Notes: generated from the sequence alone by a model not told the origin. A stretch of DNA of 64,000 nucleotides from Burkholderia sp. NRF60-BP8 (GCF_001522585.2 NZ_CP013372.1:1-64000); one strand, 5' to 3'; positions 1 through 8,127 are shown, counted from the first letter of the stretch. Translations and numbers: made by a program.

Positions 1-1368
1 TCAAGCGGCCCGCGACTGGTTCAGCGTGAACGACAGCAGATCGCCATCCGTCGGCTCGCCCCAGGTCTTCTGCGCCAGCCAGTCGAAAAAGGCCGTCTCG
101 GCCAGCTTGGAATCGAGGCCGCGCTTGCGCCAGTCGTCGCGCAGATGCGAGCCCATCGTCGGCAATGCCTCCGACTCGAACGACTCGCGCGCCACTTCAC
201 GCTCCGCGTCGCCCTGCTCTTCGTACAGCACCTTCGCTTCCTTGCGACGGAACGCCGCGAACTCGCTCAGCAAGCGGGCCTTCAGATCGTCCGGTTGCGC
301 CGCCGCGACCTTCGCGGACGGCATGCCGGCCGGCAGCGCGTCGACCGACTCGACCGGCGGCGCATACCCCTTCTTCAGCGCATCCTTGAACAGCGCCGGC
401 GCGCTGCGTACCGGCGGCAGCGTCGTGCTGCGCATCCGCTGCTCGGTCATCTGCAGTGCGGCGCGAATCCGGTTTTCCTCGCTGTCCGCATAGAGCGTCT
501 GCGCTTCCTTCAGCGGAATCCCGAGCTTCACCATCCGGTCGACCAGCGTGCTGTCGAACACGTTCGGGTGTTCGTCGAGCGCGAGCATCGGCTGCTTGCG
601 CTCGGTCACGCGGAACTGGATCTCGGCAACCCGACGCCCTTCGCGATGCTCGATCAGCTCGACGAAGATGTTGGTGACCGCGTTGACTTCCGCGATCGCG
701 GGCCGCAGGTAGTCGCGCTTGAAGTACTTGTACTCGCGCTTCGCTTCGTCGCCGGCTTCCGTGTCGGGCGTGCCCGACAGGATCGGCCGCCACCATTCCC
801 ACGGCTCGCGCATCGTCAGGTGGCTCGGGTTCGTCAGGTAGCGCACGCAGATCTCGTACAGCGCGAGACCGGCGCTGCTGCGCAGCTGGCTCTGGAACTG
901 CAGGCTCAGGCGCGCATACTGGACCGGGTCGAGCAGTTTCTTCTTGATCTTCGGTGCGAACGAAAATTCGACCCACACGCGGCGGGTCGTCGGATCCTCG
1001 AGAATTTCCGCATCGGCGATCAGCGTGGAGATCCCCCACTTGCGGCCCGGCTTCTGGCTCGAGGTGCCTGTGCTCCATTCGACCTGCACCGACACCATGC
1101 GGCGCAGGTGTTCCTTCACCAACGCGGTGTCGTTCGAATCGAAAGCGGAGTTGGCGACGATGTCCGACAGCAGCGCGCGATACGTGTCGCCCGAGTCGTC
1201 GGCCTGCTGCGCGACGGCCAGCAGGACATTGAACAACTTGCGAGTGAGGAGCGTGATCTTGCCGCTCTTCGGCTGAATGGCGATCGCCTCGACGGCCTTT
1301 CGCAATTCGGCTGAACTGGCACTCACCACATCCACATCGGTTTTCTTGGCGCGCTTCGTCGTGGCCAT
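1..1368 (-). CDS. repA: Rep_3-family replication initiator (RepA/RepB type)
   Basis: Replication initiator of a secondary replicon, 455 aa, complete: the stop codon is bases 1-3 and the ATG is at 1366-1368. The central part (about residues 30-260) has the look of the paired winged-helix Rep_3 domain of iteron plasmids: ITLLTRKLFNVLLAVAQ near the N-terminus, the SAGLALYEICVRYL helix, and a later REYKYFKRDYLRPAIAEVN recognition-type helix. The C-terminal 150 residues are charged and not recognised. It reads away from a field of iterons that begins about 120 bp upstream, the standard arrangement in which the initiator binds its own upstream repeats. parA/parB would be expected beyond the left edge. 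Family call is firm; the exact replicon is inferred. Confidence 0.9.
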   Translation of the reverse strand: MATTKRAKKTDVDVVSASSAELRKAVEAIAIQPKSGKITLLTRKLFNVLLAVAQQADDSGDTYRALLSDIVANSAFDSNDTALVKEHLRRMVSVQVEWSTGTSSQKPGRKWGISTLIADAEILEDPTTRRVWVEFSFAPKIKKKLLDPVQYARLSLQFQSQLRSSAGLALYEICVRYLTNPSHLTMREPWEWWRPILSGTPDTEAGDEAKREYKYFKRDYLRPAIAEVNAVTNIFVELIEHREGRRVAEIQFRVTERKQPMLALDEHPNVFDSTLVDRMVKLGIPLKEAQTLYADSEENRIRAALQMTEQRMRSTTLPPVRSAPALFKDALKKGYAPPVESVDALPAGMPSAKVAAAQPDDLKARLLSEFAAFRRKEAKVLYEEQGDAEREVARESFESEALPTMGSHLRDDWRKRGLDSKLAETAFFDWLAQKTWGEPTDGDLLSFTLNQSRAA

Positions 1369-1488
1369 ACGTCGGGTCGGAGGAGAAGTTTCCCGGAAGG
1401 ATAGCGCCTGCGGTGATGTGCGTCCAGAACGACATGCTCACCATAGCCGGTGAAGCGCGCCGGCAAAACGGCGCTCACCCGAAGCGCT

Positions 1489-2814
1489 CCCGAAAAGGCT
1501 CACCGGTCCGCCAGTGCGGCGTTCCGGACTCTTCCAGACGTGCCGCGGCATGCGCCGATTCACAGAATTTCACCTGTGCGCGACACGTGCGAAATTGGCT
1601 CCCGTATCGGCTCACCTTTCGATTTGTCGTAATTTTGCGACTTCACAGCCGTGAGTCCGACACGGGGTCGCAATTGCACAGCCGTTCCTCGCCTCGCGTC
1701 GCACATCGGCCTGTATGCATGTACAGGCGCGGCTCCCCGGAAGACCGGTTCGGCTTCGACACGCGCAAAACCGCCGGCGAAACCGGCACGTGCGGTCCGA
1801 TCGGCGGGCGCTCGGCCGGTCCGGGCGCGCATTGTACAGTGCCGAATCGTGTCCGGTCCCGAAAATGCTCACCTCAGGCACAGTCTGTTGATTCGACCGG
1901 ATGCCGACGAAGGCCCGACACACGCGGGACTGGCTGCCAACCGCTCCCGAAAACGCTCACCTTTCGGAGAAAATGCGGCACAGCAGCGGGCACGGAAATG
2001 GCTCCCGAAAAACCTCACCGTAACCGGCGCGGTATCAAAAACCCCAATCGGTTCCGATACTTATGCATGGAAGGCATTTGGCTGTGCAGCGCAGGGTTCC
2101 CCCGAAAAGCCTCACCTTTCGACCAAGATCCTTCATACGACAACCGTATGTCGGCCCCCGAAAAATCTCACCTGTGCCAAAAGGTGGCGCAGCAAAAACG
2201 GGATTTCTTCCAGTCCTGGCGGGCTTTTCGGCGAATTCGGCCGGTCACGGCTCCCGAAAAGCCTCACCTTTGACCATTTTTTCAGCAAATCCGGCTCCTG
2301 AAAAATCTCACCTGTGAGTCGAGTCGCAGCCTGTGGTCCATGCCCCGAAAAAGCTCACCTTAAGGAGATCGGAGCAGGAAAACCCGCATTTCCCTCCCGA
2401 AAAACCTCACCTTTGGGGCATCACAGGCTCTGGAGCGCACTTTTGCTGTGCAAAATGGCGTTCGCGTCCCGGAAATCCTCACAGCAAATTCCCGTGGAGT
2501 CCCGTGAAACCTCACCTTTCGCCAAATCTGCCCAAAAGATGGGCAGAATCGGGGCGCGAAGCAGGTCCTGCAAATTCTCACCTATGTCTGCACAGGCAGA
2601 AAACTGTGCCGACAGACGCCGCGCGGGTTTCGTGGCTGTGTGGCCCCGAAAACCCTCACCTGTGGGAAAACTCGTGTTTTACTGTGATCCCGAATCCGCT
2701 CACGATCTTTCCTGCAACGCCTCACGCAGCTCCCTGAACCCCATCACGTCAGCTCCCGCAGAAGATCACCTTGGCTCCCGTAAAACTTCACCTTGTCGGC
2801 CGGAAAGCCTTGCC
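1489..2814 (+). repeat. Iteron array of the replication origin (about 20 copies, one orientation)
   Basis: Direct repeats with core CCCGAAAANNCTCACC, often followed by TTTCG or TGTG. Copies begin at 1489, 1601, 1858, 1946, 2004, 2101, 2157, 2253, 2297, 2344, 2396, 2468, 2501, 2567, 2645, 2689, 2711, 2733, 2755, 2777 and a weak one at 2799. All read on the + strand. Those from 2689 to 2799 are spaced exactly 22 bp apart; the earlier ones are irregular (33-112 bp, with two larger gaps), though several gaps are 44 or 66. They lie upstream of the initiator gene and are the presumed Rep binding sites. No protein-coding gene was found in 1369-3186; long open frames here are by-products of the repeats. 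Confidence 0.92.
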
Positions 2815-2901
2815 CCATAAGGCTGTGCCGTGGCGTTAACGTTTTTAACTAAGGGTTCAAGGGTGTTTACTTCTAATACTCTCAAGACATCGGCCGACGA
2901 G

Positions 2902-2910
2902 TTTTCCACA
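2902..2910 (+). other. DnaA-box-like 9-mer
   Basis: TTTTCCACA fits the relaxed DnaA box TTWTNCACA. It lies about 90 bp beyond the last iteron, where iteron origins usually keep DnaA boxes and the melting region. A single 9-mer match in 64 kb is not rare, so position is the main support. Confidence 0.45.
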
Positions 2911-2957
2911 GACACCCCAACCCCTGAACACCCACGGGCAACCGGATCCGTCGTCAT

Positions 2958-3040
2958 GTGAAACAAATGCCCAAATTGGGGGCCCGCCGGAAATTGCTTG
3001 TAGAACAAGGGGTTGGCCGACTTTCTTCGCTTTGTTTCAC
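2958..3040. repeat. Outward-facing pair of parS-like half-sites
   Basis: GTGAAACAAA (2958-2967) and TTTGTTTCAC (3031-3040) form a perfect 10-bp inverted repeat 63 bp apart. Each arm contains one half of the near-universal chromosomal parS (TGTTTCAC and GTGAAACA), but the halves are separated rather than abutted. Partition or initiator-related binding is a guess; the inverted repeat itself is plain. Confidence 0.4.
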
Positions 3041-3135
3041 GGAATCCCGGCCTCCTTCAGCAAGATGGGCTCGCAAACCCGATTTCTGTGCAAAGCGACG
3101 TAAATTCACAACGGACCCTCGAAACAAGTATCAAT

Positions 3136-3156
3136 AAATACGTATTTCGTTATGAT
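3136..3156 (+). promoter_or_regulatory. Palindrome and -10 element upstream of kfrA
   Basis: AAATACGTATTT (3136-3147) is a perfect 12-bp palindrome in a short AT-rich stretch, followed by a TATGAT -10-like hexamer at 3151-3156, about 30 bp before the kfrA start. KfrA proteins of broad-host-range plasmids repress their own promoters at inverted repeats, so this is a likely autoregulatory operator. The -35 element is weak. Confidence 0.5.
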
Positions 3157-3186
3157 TGCCACATTTCATTGTCTGTGAGTGTGACC

Positions 3187-4368
3187 ATGACCTTGGACGA
3201 AATGCGTCAAGTCATTCGGCAAGAACTGGAATCGCTGCGCGCCAGCGGTGCACGGCGCCAGGAATTGTCGCTGCACGCGTGCAAGCGCTTGTTCTTCGAT
3301 CTTGGTATCCGGCCGTCGGCCGCGAACGTCCGCGATCTCACCCAGACCGGCAGCGCCAGCGATATCCCGAAAGACATCGATCACTTCTGGGAACGCATCC
3401 GTTCCGCGTCCAAAATCAGGCTCGACGGCGCGGCGATTCCTAAAGCCGTCGAGGAAAAAGCCGGCGCGTTGCTCGGCGCACTCTACGAAGAGGCATTGAA
3501 AGCCGCGCGCGACAGCCTGGATGGAGATCGGGAACAGGTTCGCGCCGACATGGCGGACGCCGAGCAGCGATTGCGGGACGCAACCGTCCGCCAGGAAACG
3601 CTCGAGGGAGCGCTCGCGCGCGGTGAAGCGAGAAACGAGCAATTGCAGGCGCGGGTGACCGAACTCGAGGTGCAGCTCGCGTCGCAAACCACCCACGGTT
3701 CGGCAAGCGAAGCCACGTTGCTCACCACAGTCGCCCGACTGGAAAAGGAACTGGCCGCGGCTGCCAGCCGGATCGATGCCGAACAGGCACAGAACGCCGC
3801 GCTGCGCGACCGCATCGATGCGCTGCAAGCCGAATTGCAGCAGCGCACCGAGCACTACGCGCAACAAATCAAGGATGCGGTGGCCGAAGCCGAACGCCGT
3901 GTCAAGCCGATGCTGGTCGAACTGGACTCGTTGCGCAGCATGGCGTCGACCTACCAGAGCGGGTTGCGCGACGTTCAGCGCAAGGAGTTCGATTTCCTGC
4001 AGCAATTGAGCTCGGCGAAGGCGCGTGCCGACCGGCTCGAAGAACAGTTGCGCGCCCAGAGCGACGAACTGGACCGCGCAACGCGCGACATGAGCTCGTT
4101 GCGTGCGAACCGCGGAATGAATCCGGAAATCGCCGGGTTGCTGCGGCGCCTGGCCGACGCCGGACAACTGGATGCGGATGCGTATGCCGCGATCGGCACC
4201 TCGCTGGATCACGAGATTCCGGCGCCGACCCGGTGCCCGCATTGCGATGGCGAGCCGGAACTGTCACATGGCGACGAGGGTTTCGAAGTCACGTGCCCCG
4301 AGTGCGAGCACGCGTCGGGCGCATGGCCGTCCCGCTTCGAAGCCGCCGCGCGTTTCGCGCATACCTGA
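3187..4368 (+). CDS. kfrA: KfrA-like DNA-binding coiled-coil protein with C-terminal zinc ribbon
   Basis: 393 aa from the ATG at 3187 (an in-frame GTG lies two codons earlier at 3181). Residues 1-110 match the KfrA N-terminal DNA-binding domain (LSLHACKRLFFDLG, then ANVRDLT and DIDHFWERIR). Residues about 115-320 are a long alanine/glutamate/arginine-rich coiled coil. The C-terminus carries CPHC at 350-353 and CPEC at 370-373, a zinc-ribbon pattern I do not associate with plasmid KfrA proteins. KfrA proteins are nucleoid-like, autoregulated factors that stabilise plasmids; here it lies next to a replication origin and runs convergently into the recombinase-like gene. A palindrome lies just upstream. 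DNA binding is well supported; a role in origin organisation or segregation is inferred. Confidence 0.85.
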   Translation: MTLDEMRQVIRQELESLRASGARRQELSLHACKRLFFDLGIRPSAANVRDLTQTGSASDIPKDIDHFWERIRSASKIRLDGAAIPKAVEEKAGALLGALYEEALKAARDSLDGDREQVRADMADAEQRLRDATVRQETLEGALARGEARNEQLQARVTELEVQLASQTTHGSASEATLLTTVARLEKELAAAASRIDAEQAQNAALRDRIDALQAELQQRTEHYAQQIKDAVAEAERRVKPMLVELDSLRSMASTYQSGLRDVQRKEFDFLQQLSSAKARADRLEEQLRAQSDELDRATRDMSSLRANRGMNPEIAGLLRRLADAGQLDADAYAAIGTSLDHEIPAPTRCPHCDGEPELSHGDEGFEVTCPECEHASGAWPSRFEAAARFAHT

Positions 4369-4392
4369 CCCGAAGGCCGGCAACGCTGCACA

Positions 4393-4435
4393 GGTGAGAG
4401 GATCCGGGAAGCCAGCGGTGAGGATTTTCGGGAGC
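4393..4435 (-). repeat. Two inverted satellite iterons
   Basis: GGTGAGGATTTTCGGGAGC at 4417-4435 is the reverse complement of the origin iteron; GGTGAGAGGATCCGGGAA at 4393-4410 is a weaker copy. Both lie in the gap between the convergent kfrA and recombinase-like genes, 1.6 kb from the main array and in the opposite orientation. Confidence 0.75.
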
Positions 4436-4463
4436 TGTGAAAGGGTGAGGCTGCGCCACGCAA

Positions 4464-4495
4464 GGCTGCTCACGGATCGATCCGCGTGAGCAGCC
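4464..4495. terminator. Stem-loop between convergent kfrA and recombinase-like gene
   Basis: GGCTGCTCACG (4464-4474) pairs perfectly with CGTGAGCAGCC (4485-4495) around a 10-nt loop, followed by GTTTCC. Position between two convergent genes fits a bidirectional rho-independent terminator, although the T-run is short. Confidence 0.65.
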
Positions 4496-4503
4496 GTTTC
4501 CGA

Positions 4504-5523
4504 TCAGTGAGTTTCGTCGCGGTCGGACGCATCACCGCTGCTATCGGCCAGCCCGTCGCGCCAGTTTTTCCAGGCGCGATGCAGGCGATTCGACGAGATC
4601 GGCCGCATGAAGCCCAGCCATTTGCCTACGCGCTCGGGCGGCACGTCGTGCTCGAACAGTTCGGCCGCGTAGGTGTTGCGCAAGGTTTGCGGGCTTGCAC
4701 GCGCGGTGCGTGACGACGTGAGCCCGGCCGATTCGACGATCGCGTCGATCGCGCGCAGCATCGTCGCCTTGTGCATCGGCCGCCCGGCATGCGATGCGGG
4801 GAACACGAGCTCTCCCGGAATCTGCTGGCGTTTGCGTTCGGTGAGCCAGGCTTCGAGCAACGCGATCGCGAACGAGGCCAGATGGGTGTCGCGCGCGTAA
4901 TCCGGATGCGTCGACTCGATCCGCAGCGACGTCGTGCTCGTATTGATGCAACTAATCGTAAGTGCGCGCGCTTCTCCGGTTTTGATGCCGGCACCGAGAA
5001 ATGCGGCGACGAGCGCCCGGTCGCGACGTTCCTTCCAGTACGCGGAACCCGATACGCCGATTGGCGAAAACAGATACGCGAGCAACGTCGCGCGCTCCGC
5101 CGGCGTGAGGAAACCGGTCGGTTCGTTGTCGCGGGCCTTGCGCCAGTTCGCTTCGCCATCCTGAGCAATGAAGCGGGCCGGGTTGGTCGATGCGTACTCG
5201 GTGCGGCGGACATGATCGAGCACACGCTCGATCAGCCGAAGATAGCGCATCCGCTGCGTTTTCTTGATCGGCAACTCGCCGACGAAGTTCGCGATGGTCG
5301 GCGTATCGACCGTCGCCAGGTTCTTTTGATGTGCACGCATCCACGCGAGAAACGCGCCCCATTGTGCGCGATAGACATCGGCCGACGAGCGGCGATAGTC
5401 CTGCATGGCCAGCCACGCGTCGAACGCGGCTTCGGGCGAGACGACCCAGTCGGACGCATCGCGGTCGAACAGATCCTTTTCTTCCGGCGGGGCAGTGGTG
5501 TCGGGAGAGGCGGGAAGGGACAT
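4504..5523 (-). CDS. Tyrosine-recombinase-fold protein with degenerate active site
   Basis: 339 aa. Residues about 30-120 resemble the SAM-like core-binding domain of XerC/D and phage integrases; about 135-325 align with the catalytic domain. Aligning by motif to XerD, the first catalytic Arg (usual GLRxSE) is Lys181 in GIKTGEA; the HxxR His is Gln279 in SPQTLRNTY with Arg282 kept; the following His is Asn283; the LGH His is Phe305 in LGFMR; and the nucleophilic Tyr position is Leu314. Only one of the usual catalytic residues survives, so strand cleavage looks impossible by the known mechanism, yet the frame is full-length and uninterrupted. It reads towards the origin. A structural or DNA-binding role at the origin is possible. 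No strong Shine-Dalgarno precedes the ATG. Confidence 0.8.
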   Translation of the reverse strand: MSLPASPDTTAPPEEKDLFDRDASDWVVSPEAAFDAWLAMQDYRRSSADVYRAQWGAFLAWMRAHQKNLATVDTPTIANFVGELPIKKTQRMRYLRLIERVLDHVRRTEYASTNPARFIAQDGEANWRKARDNEPTGFLTPAERATLLAYLFSPIGVSGSAYWKERRDRALVAAFLGAGIKTGEARALTISCINTSTTSLRIESTHPDYARDTHLASFAIALLEAWLTERKRQQIPGELVFPASHAGRPMHKATMLRAIDAIVESAGLTSSRTARASPQTLRNTYAAELFEHDVPPERVGKWLGFMRPISSNRLHRAWKNWRDGLADSSGDASDRDETH

Positions 5524-5591
5524 GGTGTTAATTCCGTTAGTTGCGTATATGGTAGCCCTTTCCGCAACGTATCGGGCAGCAAGCGGGTGAG

Positions 5592-5615
5592 CCGGCCGCG
5601 GTGCGCCGCGGCCGG
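5592..5615 (-). terminator. Stem-loop after the SOS-box gene
   Basis: CCGGCCGCGG (5592-5601) pairs perfectly with CCGCGGCCGG (5606-5615) around a 4-nt loop, just downstream (on the minus strand) of the orphan gene ending at 5626. It probably separates that gene from the recombinase-like gene. No T-run, so confidence is moderate. Confidence 0.5.
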
Positions 5616-5625
5616 GGCTGGGCCA

Positions 5626-6003
5626 TCAGTCGCCCCACGCCTTGGTTTGGCGGTGAGCGCGCGCGGGACGCGCGGTATCGTGCGTCGTTGCCGCGGCTTC
5701 GTACGCGAGAACGGCGAACGAAAAGACCGCGGGCAACGCATTCGAGCGCCCGAAGTCGATCGGATCGTCCGTTTCGGGAAACGTCATGTCCGACGGCCGT
5801 TCGAACAGTTGACGCATGCCGGCGTCGTGCCGGCTGGCGAAGCCGAGATCGGCGAGCGCTTCGGCTTCGATCGCGTGCAGCAGGCGCCACGTCAGCGGCA
5901 CGCGCTGGCGGATGTAGCGCCCGGCGATATGGCGAACGATCAATTCGAGGTCGTGCGCGGCAGCCTTGAAGCTGAGCGCGGCCAAGTCTTGTTCTTCTGT
6001 CAT
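5626..6003 (-). CDS. Orphan small protein under a LexA box
   Basis: 125 aa; the ATG at 6003 is preceded by AGGAG. I do not recognise the family. The N-terminal half is helical with a basic patch (IVRHIAGRYIRQRVPLTWRL), followed by a middle section with SDMTFPETDD; the last 20 residues are Ala/Arg/Thr-rich and probably disordered. No signal peptide or transmembrane segment is seen. It lies alone between the recombinase-like gene and the XRE-cupin gene. Its promoter (TTGCGG, 17 bp, TACAGT) is overlapped by a consensus SOS box, so it should be repressed by LexA and induced by DNA damage. Function unknown; origin proximity suggests, but does not show, a replication or damage-response role. Confidence 0.75.
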   Translation of the reverse strand: MTEEQDLAALSFKAAAHDLELIVRHIAGRYIRQRVPLTWRLLHAIEAEALADLGFASRHDAGMRQLFERPSDMTFPETDDPIDFGRSNALPAVFSFAVLAYEAAATTHDTARPARAHRQTKAWGD

Positions 6004-6075
6004 TGCAGGCTCCTGTCGACCGGGGCGGGCGCCTCGGTGCGCCCGCCCCGGCCCTTGCATGGCGGAATGTCCGTT

Positions 6076-6105
6076 TACTGTACAAACATACAGTACTTTC
6101 CGCAA
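6076..6105 (-). promoter_or_regulatory. LexA (SOS) box overlapping a promoter
   Basis: TACTGTACAAACATACAGTA at 6076-6095 has the full CTGT-N8-ACAG core plus the flanking TA pairs of the enterobacterial SOS consensus. On the minus strand a TTGCGG -35 (6100-6105) and TACAGT -10 (6077-6082) are 17 bp apart, so the box overlaps the -10. The gene starting at 6003 is the only one correctly placed to be controlled. Confidence 0.85.
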
Positions 6106-6144
6106 CTGGCCTGCGATTGACCTTTTGGCTATCTATACGCGCCG

Positions 6145-6756
6145 TCAGCGATGTATCACGATCAACAAGGCCCGCGCTTCGGTCTTGCCGGGATTGCGGA
6201 TCGCATGCGGCTCGTCGGCCGGGTAGCGCGCGGTGTCGCCCGCCTTCAGGCGCCGGCTGGCCGCGGCGGCTTCGATTTCCATCGCGCCCTGCAGCACGGT
6301 GAGGTGCTCGCGCGTGCCGGGTTCGTGCGCGTTCGATACCAGTGCGCCGCCGCCCGGCAGCGTCAGTTCGTACCACTCGAACTTGCCGGCGAGGTCGATC
6401 GGGCCCCATACGCGCAACTGGTACCGGCCGTCGTGGCCCGCGAGCGTCGGAATGTCGTGCGGGCCGTCCACGCGGATCGTCTCGGGCGCCTTCGGTTGCG
6501 AGAACAGTTCGTCGAGCGTGATGCCGAGCGCGTTCGTCAGCCGCCACGCGACGGCGATCGTCGGGTTGGCCTTGTCGCGTTCGATCTCGGAGAGCATCGA
6601 TTTCGATACGCCGGCTGCGCGCGACAGGTCGTCGAGCGTCAGCTTGCGCTCGTTGCGCAGCCGCTGGATCTGCTCGCCCACGCGCGGCGGGGTCGCGGCC
6701 GGCGGCTGCGGGGCGGCGTCGGCGCGCGTGCGCCGCGATCCGGAGGAACTTGCCAT
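6145..6756 (-). CDS. XRE-family regulator with C-terminal cupin domain
   Basis: 203 aa. Residues about 28-85 are a Cro/CI-type helix-turn-helix (LTLDDLSRAAGVSKSMLSEI, then KANPTIAVAWRL); about 125-200 form a small cupin beta barrel that in this family binds an effector. The first 25 residues are a low-complexity Ala/Pro/Arg tail. It is divergent from kbl-tdh, and the shared upstream region holds a near-perfect 12-bp inverted repeat, so it probably controls threonine catabolism, itself, or both. The effector is unknown. Confidence 0.88.
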   Translation of the reverse strand: MASSSGSRRTRADAAPQPPAATPPRVGEQIQRLRNERKLTLDDLSRAAGVSKSMLSEIERDKANPTIAVAWRLTNALGITLDELFSQPKAPETIRVDGPHDIPTLAGHDGRYQLRVWGPIDLAGKFEWYELTLPGGGALVSNAHEPGTREHLTVLQGAMEIEAAAASRRLKAGDTARYPADEPHAIRNPGKTEARALLIVIHR

Positions 6757-6782
6757 TTGGATTCCGTTCGCTTAGAGTTGTT

Positions 6783-6812
6783 CGATATTTCGAATTCTCG
6801 TTCGGAATATCG
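6783..6812. promoter_or_regulatory. Inverted repeat between XRE-cupin gene and kbl
   Basis: CGATATTTCGAA (6783-6794) and TTCGGAATATCG (6801-6812) are inverted copies with one mismatch, 6 bp apart, immediately upstream of the XRE-cupin start at 6756 and about 100 bp before kbl. Likely operator of the XRE-cupin regulator. Confidence 0.55.
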
Positions 6813-6914
6813 GATAAATGCGGTCAACCGAACGACCGACTATAACAGTAGCAGGCCGCAGCGCCGCCACGAGCCGTGCGCTGCGGAATGCGAATCCCTG
6901 TCAGGAGCTTTGCG

Positions 6915-8114
6915 ATGCGTGATGCCTTTCTCGCCCAGGTGCGCGGGACGCTCGACCAGATCCGCGCGGACGGTTTTTACAAGACCGAGCGCGAGATCGC
7001 GAGTCCCCAGGCGGCAGCCGTGCGGCTCGCCGGCGGCGCCGGCGTGCTCAATTTCTGCGCGAACAACTATCTGGGTCTGGCGAACGATCCGCGCCTGATC
7101 GATGCGGCGAAAGCCGGCCTCGACCAGGACGGCTTCGGCATGGCATCGGTGCGCTTCATCTGCGGCACGCAAACCGTCCACAAGCAACTGGAAAGCGCGC
7201 TGGCCGCGTTTCTCGGCACCGAGGACAGCATCCTCTATTCGAGCTGCTTCGACGCGAACGGCGGGCTGTTCGAGACGCTGCTCGACGAGAACGACGCCGT
7301 GATCAGCGACGAGCTGAATCACGCGAGCATCATCGACGGCATTCGCCTGTGCAAGGCGAAGCGTCTGCGCTACAAGAACAACGATCTTTCCGACCTCGAG
7401 GCGAAGCTCAAGGAAGCCGACGCCGCGGGCGCGCGCCACAAGCTGATCGCGACCGACGGCGTGTTCTCGATGGACGGCATCATCGCCGATCTCAAAGGCA
7501 TCTGCGATCTCGCCGATCGCTACGGCGCGCTCGTGATGGTCGACGATTCGCACGCGGTCGGCTTCATCGGCACGCACGGCCGCGGCACGCCCGAGCACTG
7601 CGGCGTCGAAGGCCGCGTCGACATCGTCACGGGCACGCTCGGCAAGGCGCTCGGCGGTGCCTCGGGCGGCTATGTCGCCGCGCGTCGCGAGGTGATCGAG
7701 CTGCTGCGCCAGCGCTCGCGTCCCTATCTGTTCTCGAACACGCTCACGCCGAGCATCGCCGCGGCGTCGCTGAAGGTGCTGGAGCTGCTCGGCAGCGACG
7801 AGGGCGCGACGCTGCGCGAGCGTGTGCGCGAGAACGGCGCGCGGTTCCGCAAGCAGATGACCGAAGCCGGCTTCACGCTCGTGCCCGGCGCGCATCCGAT
7901 CATCCCGGTGATGCTCGGCGATGCCCAGCTCGCGACGAACATGGCCGACAAGCTGCTCGGCGAGGGCGTCTACGTGATCGGCTTCTCGTTCCCCGTCGTG
8001 CCGCGCGGCCGCGCGCGCATTCGCACGCAGATGAGCGCTGCGCATACGCCCGAACAGATTGACCAGGCGGTTGCCGCGTTCGTGCGCGTCGGCCAGTCGC
8101 TCGGCATCGTCTGA
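6915..8114 (+). CDS. kbl: 2-amino-3-ketobutyrate CoA ligase (glycine C-acetyltransferase)
   Basis: 399 aa, the usual length. PLP-dependent alpha-oxoamine synthase that converts 2-amino-3-ketobutyrate plus CoA to glycine and acetyl-CoA, the second step of threonine degradation. Visible family features: [11 protein letters not shown] near residue 50, [11 protein letters not shown] with the cofactor-ring Asp/His, and GTLGKALGG with the Schiff-base Lys. The ATG at 6915 is chosen over an upstream in-frame one at 6876 because it follows AGGAGCTTTGCG and matches the family N-terminus. tdh starts 13 bp after the stop, so the two form an operon. Confidence 0.97.
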   Translation: MRDAFLAQVRGTLDQIRADGFYKTEREIASPQAAAVRLAGGAGVLNFCANNYLGLANDPRLIDAAKAGLDQDGFGMASVRFICGTQTVHKQLESALAAFLGTEDSILYSSCFDANGGLFETLLDENDAVISDELNHASIIDGIRLCKAKRLRYKNNDLSDLEAKLKEADAAGARHKLIATDGVFSMDGIIADLKGICDLADRYGALVMVDDSHAVGFIGTHGRGTPEHCGVEGRVDIVTGTLGKALGGASGGYVAARREVIELLRQRSRPYLFSNTLTPSIAAASLKVLELLGSDEGATLRERVRENGARFRKQMTEAGFTLVPGAHPIIPVMLGDAQLATNMADKLLGEGVYVIGFSFPVVPRGRARIRTQMSAAHTPEQIDQAVAAFVRVGQSLGIV

Positions 8115-8127
8115 CGGAGGCGCGACC

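Noticed and set aside
1489..2814. Possible CRISPR array
   Set aside because: Repeats are short, degenerate and irregularly spaced (22-112 bp or more), adjoin a Rep_3 gene and have no cas genes: iterons.
1413..2820. Several open frames across the origin (up to 286 aa)
   Set aside because: They are created by the in-frame repetition of the iterons (repeated PEKPHL/EKAHL-type peptides) and have no domain or start signal.
2835..2849. GTTAA-N5-TTAAC as a parS site
   Set aside because: Arms are only 5 bp and AT-rich; it does not match any Burkholderia parS sequence I remember.
4443..4461. Third satellite iteron near 4.44 kb
   Set aside because: GGTGAGGCTGCGCCACG keeps only the GGTGAG half; the CGGG half is missing.
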